This document shows, piece by piece, positions 58,586 to 64,000 of a stretch of 64,000 nt of DNA. The notes beneath the pieces were generated by a model, which was given only the letters and a program-made list of their open reading frames with translations, was not told where the DNA came from and ran no database searches. A program made the translations under genes and the position numbers. Origin of the DNA: Parietaria judaica (lineage: Eukaryota > Streptophyta > Magnoliopsida > Rosales > Urticaceae); contig OX940863.1 of the NCBI GenBank assembly GCA_954871525.1, positions 25,308,001 through 25,372,000 of the forward strand, in the 5' to 3' direction. Position 1 is the stretch's first letter, and every line of letters starts with the position of its first letter.

Positions 58586-61363
58586 ATGGCGGAGGGTGCG
58601 GTGAGCTTTCTGTTGGAGAGGCTTGGAACGTTGCTGGAGAATGAAGCGAGCCACCTGAGCGGAGTCCGCGGCGAGGTCGAACAAGTGAGGGACGAGTTGG
58701 AGGCTATGAAGGCCTTCCTCCAAGAGGCCGACGCCATGGAAGAAGCCGACCAAGGACTCAGAGTGTGGGTCAAGCAAGTTAGAGAGCTCGCTTACGACGC
58801 CGAGGATGTCATTGATGAGTTCCTTATTCGCTTTGAACATCCTAAACCGTCTGGCCTCTTCGGGCGTCTCTCCAAGGTTGCTCGTGTTCTGAAGACGCTG
58901 AAAGCTCGCCGGCGAGTTGCTTCTCAATTACAGATGATCAAGTCTAGAGCAGTCACTGTATCTGAGCGGCGACAAAGGTACGACCATAATTGGAGCTCAA
59001 CGCAGGGTGGCTCGAACTCAACCCAGTTCGTGTCTGCGTTGAGGGACAATGCCCGCCTCGTGCCGGAAGCTCAACTAGTTGGCATTGAAAGGCCAAAAGC
59101 AGAATTGCTCGGTTGGGTTCTCGAGGATGCTGAAGGAAGCCATGGCGTCCGAGTTACGGCCGTGCAAGGCATGGGAGGTTTGGGCAAAACCACTCTCGTC
59201 AACCAAGTCTACAGAGATGATCACGTCAAGCAGCACTTCCCACTTCGTGCCTGGGTTACCGTTTCTCAGTCTTTCGATGAACGCGAGGTTTTGTTGGAAA
59301 TCATCAAGCAAATTGGCAGTCCAATTCATGAAGAGGCGTGCTCCAAGAACATTCATTCGCTCAAAGAGGATCTTCGGTCTTTCTTGCAAGAGACAAGGTA
59401 TCTTATTGTTCTTGATGATGTCTGGACTACGAATGTTTGGGAGTCCCTCAAATATGCATTTCCTGACAATGATCTTGATAGCCGCTTAATTGTCACAACT
59501 CGTATCAGTGATGTTGCCAATAAGGTTACGAAGGATATTTTCAAAGGCAAGATCCATGCATTAGCCCCATTAAGTGGAGAGAATTCTTGGCATCTTTTCT
59601 GTGCAAGAGTTTTTCATGGAGAGCAATGCCCCGACCATCTTGTGGAAGATTCTCGGCTTATTCTTGAGAGATGCAAGGGATTACCTCTTGCAATTGTTTC
59701 AATTAGCGGTCTGTTGGCTTCTAAAAACGCAAGCAAAGAAGAATGGCTCAGAGTTCGGCGTAATTTGGAGGGTGAACTATTCAATAACAATCAACTTAGT
59801 GATATGGAAAAGATACTTTCACTAAGTTTCAGTGACTTGCCTTATCATTTGAAATCGTGTGTCCTGTATTTGAGCATGTTCCCAGAAGACATCACTTATA
59901 ACAAGGGATACATAGCTAAATTATGGATTGCAGAAGGTTTTGTTCAACAAATGGGCAATGCAACACCGGAAGAAGTAGCGGACCTCTACTTCAGTGAGCT
60001 CGTTGATAGAAGCTTGATTCAACTGGTTAAAAAAGGTTATGAAGGAGAAGACTACTCTGGGTTTCAAGTCCACGACCTCGTGCGTGAAGTTCTACTTCGT
60101 AAATCTAAGAATCAAAACTTTGCCTCAAGAATCGATGAGCAAAATTTAGTAGTACCAAAAGGAGTCAGACATCTTTCAGTTAGTGATACATCATTAGAGA
60201 AATTGCAAGGAGACCGCGACTTCTCTAGACTCCGCTCATTGATCTATACATCTTCAAAAGGCTCTATTATTAGTTCCGCTTCCATGTCAGAGCTTCTCAG
60301 TTATCGTAGGGTAAGGCTCCTCAAGGTGTTGAAGTGTTCTGGCTTAGCTTTGGACACATTCCCCTCATTCATCTCCACACAATACCATCTAAGGTACCTG
60401 GACTTGTCCAATACCAAAATAAGATCAATCCCACACTCGATTGGAAGGCTTCGGAACCTCCAATCATTGAATCTTCAAAACACTTTAGTCGAGGAGCTGC
60501 CAGATGAGATTCTTCAGATTCGTGGTCTGCGGCATCTTATGGCATTTCGTAAAGACTCAAATGGCTCTCGAATTGGTGTTAGGGTTCCAGCAGGGATCCA
60601 CGCTCTAACCTCCTTGCAAACTCTTCATACTATCAAAGTGGGTCAATGTGGTTTGGATTTCATTAAATCCCTGGGAAAGCTGAAGCAATTAAAGGGTCTA
60701 GCTGTCCAAGAACTGAGAGAAGAACACGGACCCATTTTCTGCTCTTCCATCGAGCAAATGACTCACCTTCGTCTATTACTTATGGAATCAACTGATGACG
60801 ATGAAATCCTGGACGTGCAACATATCTCATCACCACCTCCGAGCCTTGAGCTATTGATTGTGAATGGACATTTGACGAAACTACCAAGTTGGATATCTGA
60901 CAAGCTTAAAAGCCTAGCCACTTTGAGCTTCGTGAATTGCAAGTTGAAGAGTGATCCACTCGAATCTCTTCAAACTTTGCCCAATCTAGTACGTCTTCTA
61001 TTCAACAAGAGTTGTTATGAAGGAGATGAGCTAATTTTCAGAGTCGGAGGCTTCCAAATGCTTCAGCTACTATGGTTTGAAGATATAGGCAAATTAAGAC
61101 GAGTGACAATGGAAGAAGGGTCGCTGCCAAGTCTTGAATCATTATATTTAAGAAACTGCAAATTGTTGGAGGAAGTGCCTTCAGGGATCGAATTCCTCAC
61201 TACTCTCAAAAAGCTTAAATTAATAAACATGGGTGATCAATTTGTGAAAAGACTGCGCTCCAAAAGTGAAGATTCGGGCTTCCAAAGAATAGAGCATGTG
61301 CCGAGTCTGGAGACGGGTTCATATGACGCCGAGGGAAACTGGGAACCGATATTCAAAGAATAG
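58586..61363 (+). CDS. CC-NBS-LRR disease-resistance protein (RPM1-like CNL)
   Basis: A single exon of 925 residues, starting MAEGAVSFLLERLGTLLENE. The coiled-coil Rx-type domain has the EDVID motif at residues 73-77. The NB-ARC domain shows the P-loop GMGGLGKTT (195-203), kinase-2 LIVLDDVW (273-280), RNBS-B SRLIVTTR (299-306), GLPLAI (365-370), an RNBS-D-like CVLYLSMFPEDI and a VHD variant of the MHD motif (495-497). Leucine-rich repeats fill the rest, from about 560. Such proteins detect pathogen effectors in the cytoplasm or at the plasma membrane and trigger cell death. No break is seen. MHD substitutions can change autoinhibition, but VHD occurs naturally in this family. The upstream in-frame ATG-less extension was not used. 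Confidence 0.95.
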   Translation: MAEGAVSFLLERLGTLLENEASHLSGVRGEVEQVRDELEAMKAFLQEADAMEEADQGLRVWVKQVRELAYDAEDVIDEFLIRFEHPKPSGLFGRLSKVARVLKTLKARRRVASQLQMIKSRAVTVSERRQRYDHNWSSTQGGSNSTQFVSALRDNARLVPEAQLVGIERPKAELLGWVLEDAEGSHGVRVTAVQGMGGLGKTTLVNQVYRDDHVKQHFPLRAWVTVSQSFDEREVLLEIIKQIGSPIHEEACSKNIHSLKEDLRSFLQETRYLIVLDDVWTTNVWESLKYAFPDNDLDSRLIVTTRISDVANKVTKDIFKGKIHALAPLSGENSWHLFCARVFHGEQCPDHLVEDSRLILERCKGLPLAIVSISGLLASKNASKEEWLRVRRNLEGELFNNNQLSDMEKILSLSFSDLPYHLKSCVLYLSMFPEDITYNKGYIAKLWIAEGFVQQMGNATPEEVADLYFSELVDRSLIQLVKKGYEGEDYSGFQVHDLVREVLLRKSKNQNFASRIDEQNLVVPKGVRHLSVSDTSLEKLQGDRDFSRLRSLIYTSSKGSIISSASMSELLSYRRVRLLKVLKCSGLALDTFPSFISTQYHLRYLDLSNTKIRSIPHSIGRLRNLQSLNLQNTLVEELPDEILQIRGLRHLMAFRKDSNGSRIGVRVPAGIHALTSLQTLHTIKVGQCGLDFIKSLGKLKQLKGLAVQELREEHGPIFCSSIEQMTHLRLLLMESTDDDEILDVQHISSPPPSLELLIVNGHLTKLPSWISDKLKSLATLSFVNCKLKSDPLESLQTLPNLVRLLFNKSCYEGDELIFRVGGFQMLQLLWFEDIGKLRRVTMEEGSLPSLESLYLRNCKLLEEVPSGIEFLTTLKKLKLINMGDQFVKRLRSKSEDSGFQRIEHVPSLETGSYDAEGNWEPIFKE

Positions 61364-62609
61364 GAAGAAGAAAAAGGTACGAGTTATTATAGTCACAGCA
61401 TGGTTTATTAATGTAGAAATGAAAAGAAGTCGTTAGCTTATGCATGAGCGACTTCATTATTCTTCTTCCTTACTTCACAAGGTTGATGATTGTGAAAACT
61501 GAAACATCGAACGTCTCTTAATTAGCCTCTGATTTTCAAGTGCGTTTTATGCTGTCAGGCTATGGCGGTACTGAAGATGAATGTCCGCGGAGATTCGAGT
61601 TCAAAGGCGTTCTTGAGTTGTTGCTTGTTGTGTTTGTCATTTTGTTGATTACTTTGGTTTGTTGAAGCTCTCTGGTTTACGTTTATGTGAACCAAACTCT
61701 GTTTTGTTTGATTTGTGTTGCAATAAATCATAAAACCATTGACGTTAAAGTTCTAAACTCTTTTGACGTTTCTCAAAAGGGTTGTTTGATTTATTTAAAG
61801 TAATTGAGATGTTTATTTTATTATTATTATTTATTAAAATTACTTATCTTGGGAATATAATCTGAGTTCATAGGAATATAATATATTTATTACATGTTCC
61901 AATCATTAATCTCTTGTCAAACAATTTCACAGTTTAAGTCATTTGACATTTTTTGACAAAAAATTTACTTGTAAAACCAAGACATAAGAACTGTCGTGCT
62001 CCCGCTGGTCGGTAATCGGTAAATTTTAGCAGAAAAAATCTGAAGTTTTGATTTGAAGGAAAAAAATTCAAACCTTAAATGTTTTGAAATCCTTAAAACC
62101 ACGAATGGACGAGAAACCAAGTTCCAGTCCCGGATTCAACCTCACAAAACTATAGAAAACTTCATGGATTAGTCTTTTGATAAATGACTAATCAAGCATT
62201 AGCATACCAAACTTTCCAAGAGTGTAAATGGAGAAATGAAAGCAAGATTCTAATAAATAGATTATCAAGCCAAAAAAAAATATCCTGAATAATATCGGAA
62301 AAGCACTCTATATCAGCAAATTCAGTTAGATATGAATGTACTTTTAGAAGGCTAATTTGCACCCTAATATAAATTATACATTCCTTCTCAATCTTCCTAC
62401 AAAAGAATGAGTCTCTCAACCTTCAAAATCATTATTCGTCATCCGAGTCATTGTGATCTTCGTCGCCTTTGGAGTGTCGCCGAAATTTCCTTGTAATGAG
62501 CACAGTAGAGCTTTGATTCCTGTAATTTTTCTTTATGTGTAAAATTGTTAGATATTTTTAATCGACTATATAGATAATGTATACTATATTTGGAGCAGTT
62601 TTTAATTTA
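61364..62609. other. Downstream flank of the NLR gene
   Basis: 3' untranslated and intergenic DNA, AT-rich, with no further gene. A donor-like gtacga follows the stop codon within 15 bases, so a 3'-UTR intron is possible but unproven. Confidence 0.45.
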
Positions 62610-62874
62610 GAGAAATTGCTCCAAATAGCCAAATTGAAACATAGGATTAGCAAAATAGCCAAACTTTGGTTAATTTTGTAAACTAGCCAATTAACATGAG
62701 GTGGCATTTTAATAATATTTTTTATTCCTCTAATACCCTTTAATTAATCATTTTATATTATAATTTTTGTAATTAATTAAAAAAGAAATTAAATTTTCAA
62801 CACAAATCAAGCTGTAACTAATTGTGCACAAATCTTGGAATTAATTACCAATTTTGAATCTTTATTCATCGATC

Positions 62875-62878
<4 letters not shown>

Positions 62879-62929
<51 letters not shown>

Positions 62930-62962
62930 TCATCGATCTTCTCTCTCTCTCTCTCTCTCTCT
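62879..62962. repeat. (CT)n microsatellite
   Basis: Two CT runs separated by ttcttcatcgatctt, inside the Pack-MULE. Confidence 0.9.
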
Positions 62963-63245
62963 GACGATAACCGCTCCATCGCCGCCACCGATCTGGTCTC
63001 CGACGACGACCGCTCCATCACCGCCGAGTCGTGGTCGATCAAGAGCGAGTACGGTAGGACGCTCGACGACTGGTCGATCCATCGCTAGCTTCGCCGCCGT
63101 CTCATGCTGGCTCCGTCGCCGAAACCACCGGTACTGTAATTCTCCGACCCAACTAGTTTTATTCCCGTGACGAAGTTGTGTGCTTTGGTGTGTTCAGAGT
63201 GTTTTTTTTTTTCTGTGTGTTGTTGGTGTTTTGTGTTAATGGCAG

Positions 63246-63426
63246 GCAATGGATTGAGCTTTGTGGACCACGGGCTCGGCGAGGCCGATCCTAAGGTTCG
63301 GACGATCGTGGACAAGGAGAAACAGAGGCAGTTTTGGAGCCTCGAGCTCATCGCGTCAATTTCACGTGCCGTGCGGTTATGGAGACCGTCGGGTCGTGCC
63401 TCACCAACAAGTACTCCGAGGGGTTG
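63246..63426 (+). pseudogene. Serine hydroxymethyltransferase fragment, plastid type
   Basis: The fragment begins right after an acceptor (ggcag) with a frame reading GLGEADPKVRTIVDKEKQRQ and then SLELIAS. It continues in another frame with FTCRAVMETVGSCLTNKYSE. These are consecutive parts of the N-terminal region of plant plastidial SHMT (the ELIASENFTS block). A loss of about 4 bases within that block breaks the frame. Only about 60 codons remain and the PLP-binding lysine region is absent, so it has no enzyme function. The parent gene is elsewhere in the genome. Confidence 0.75.
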
Positions 63427-64000
63427 CACGCTCGGAAACACCGAGGCCACGGCGATCGACGGCGAAGCTTCAACGGTCTTACGGGAGAGAGAAAGAGAGA
63501 GATTATTTTTTGTATTTAAAATATTTGATTATTGTATTTAAATTTTAATATGAATAATATTTTTTATTGTTAATTTACGTTGATTCGTTGTTGATTTACG
63601 TTAATTCGTTGTTAATTTACGTTGATTCATTGTTGTTTTACGTTAATTCGCGTCTTTAATTTGTTGATATTTTTTGAAAAAAATAAATACGAAAATTATA
63701 TGAATGTTTTGAATTTAAAATTTGAATTATACAAAAAAAGGGGGTTTGATTTTGGTTGTTACCATATTAATAGCTATTTCAATTAATAGCAATATTTTCA
63801 ATTAATGAAAATAAATGAATTTTTTACTTTTATTAAAACATGAGGGCAATAATGTAATTGGAATTTCATTTAAATGGTTAATTGGCTAGTTTACAAAATT
63901 AACCAAAGTTTGGCTATTTTGCTAAACACAATTTCAAGTTTGGCTATTTCTCCAAAGCGCCCAAATTTAAATACAATAATCAAATATTTTAAATACAAAA

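Larger units (their letters stand above)
62610..63962. mobile_element. Probable Pack-MULE carrying a gene fragment
   Basis: Inverted arms of about 85 bp enclose 1.35 kb. A 46-bp core is identical in inverse (62648-62693 and 63879-63924) and starts tagcaaaatagccaaacttt. The right outer end is gggcgctttggag in reverse. The left outer end is more diverged, and I could not fix the target duplication. The interior holds a (CT)n run and a fragment of a serine hydroxymethyltransferase gene with the end of an intron, so it was copied from genomic DNA. Host gene fragments inside long inverted repeats define Pack-MULEs. Confidence 0.72.

Overview
The window is nuclear DNA from a flowering plant, probably a eudicot. 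It is AT-rich between genes, its genes have GT/AG introns, and it is full of plant-type transposable elements. Six protein-coding genes are supported. They are a small plant-specific protein of unknown function (571-1098, minus), a VQ-motif protein (25463-26005, plus), an ABHD17-type alpha/beta hydrolase in five coding exons (26903-30434, minus), plastidial glycerol-3-phosphate acyltransferase in twelve coding exons (45582-51973, minus), an ATG8-interacting ATI1/ATI2-type protein in two coding exons (56230-57660, plus), and a single-exon CC-NBS-LRR immune receptor (58586-61363, plus). I saw no tRNA, rRNA or CRISPR. The species cannot be named from the sequence.

Left part (1-8.3 kb): after the first gene comes a stack of small transposons, most with clear target-site duplications (TSDs). 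They include a SINE split by a MULE-type MITE, a hAT element holding a SINE of the same family, another SINE of that family split by a second hAT, and an Ac-like hAT.

The block at 8324-23835 is one 15.5-kb Ty3/Gypsy element of the Tat type. It has 702-bp LTRs that differ at 4 sites and a perfect 5-bp TSD. Its gag is interrupted by a 2,749-bp solo LTR of another family. It also has broken gag and pol frames, a second RNase H domain, a tandem-repeat block, and a long antisense reading frame of the gypsy-type (Transposase_28-like) class, also broken. A diverged solo LTR of the same family lies at 36320-37007.

Centre (24-37 kb): the VQ gene and the ABHD17 gene are followed by another SINE, a 1.4-kb MULE with about 360-bp inverted repeats around a GC-richer promoter-like core, a 514-bp MULE-type MITE and the solo LTR. 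The ABHD17 gene has an unusual Cys-Pro-Ser tail, and two of its introns are filled with degenerate tandem copies of the adjacent splice junctions.

Right part (37-64 kb): 8.5 kb without a recognisable gene leads to the acyltransferase gene. After it come a short SINE, a 5'-truncated LINE, the ATI-type gene and the NLR gene. At the far end is a probable Pack-MULE carrying a broken piece of a plastid-type serine hydroxymethyltransferase gene. The host genes belong to unrelated pathways (plastid lipid synthesis, protein depalmitoylation, stress signalling, autophagy, immunity). Nothing suggests a gene cluster.
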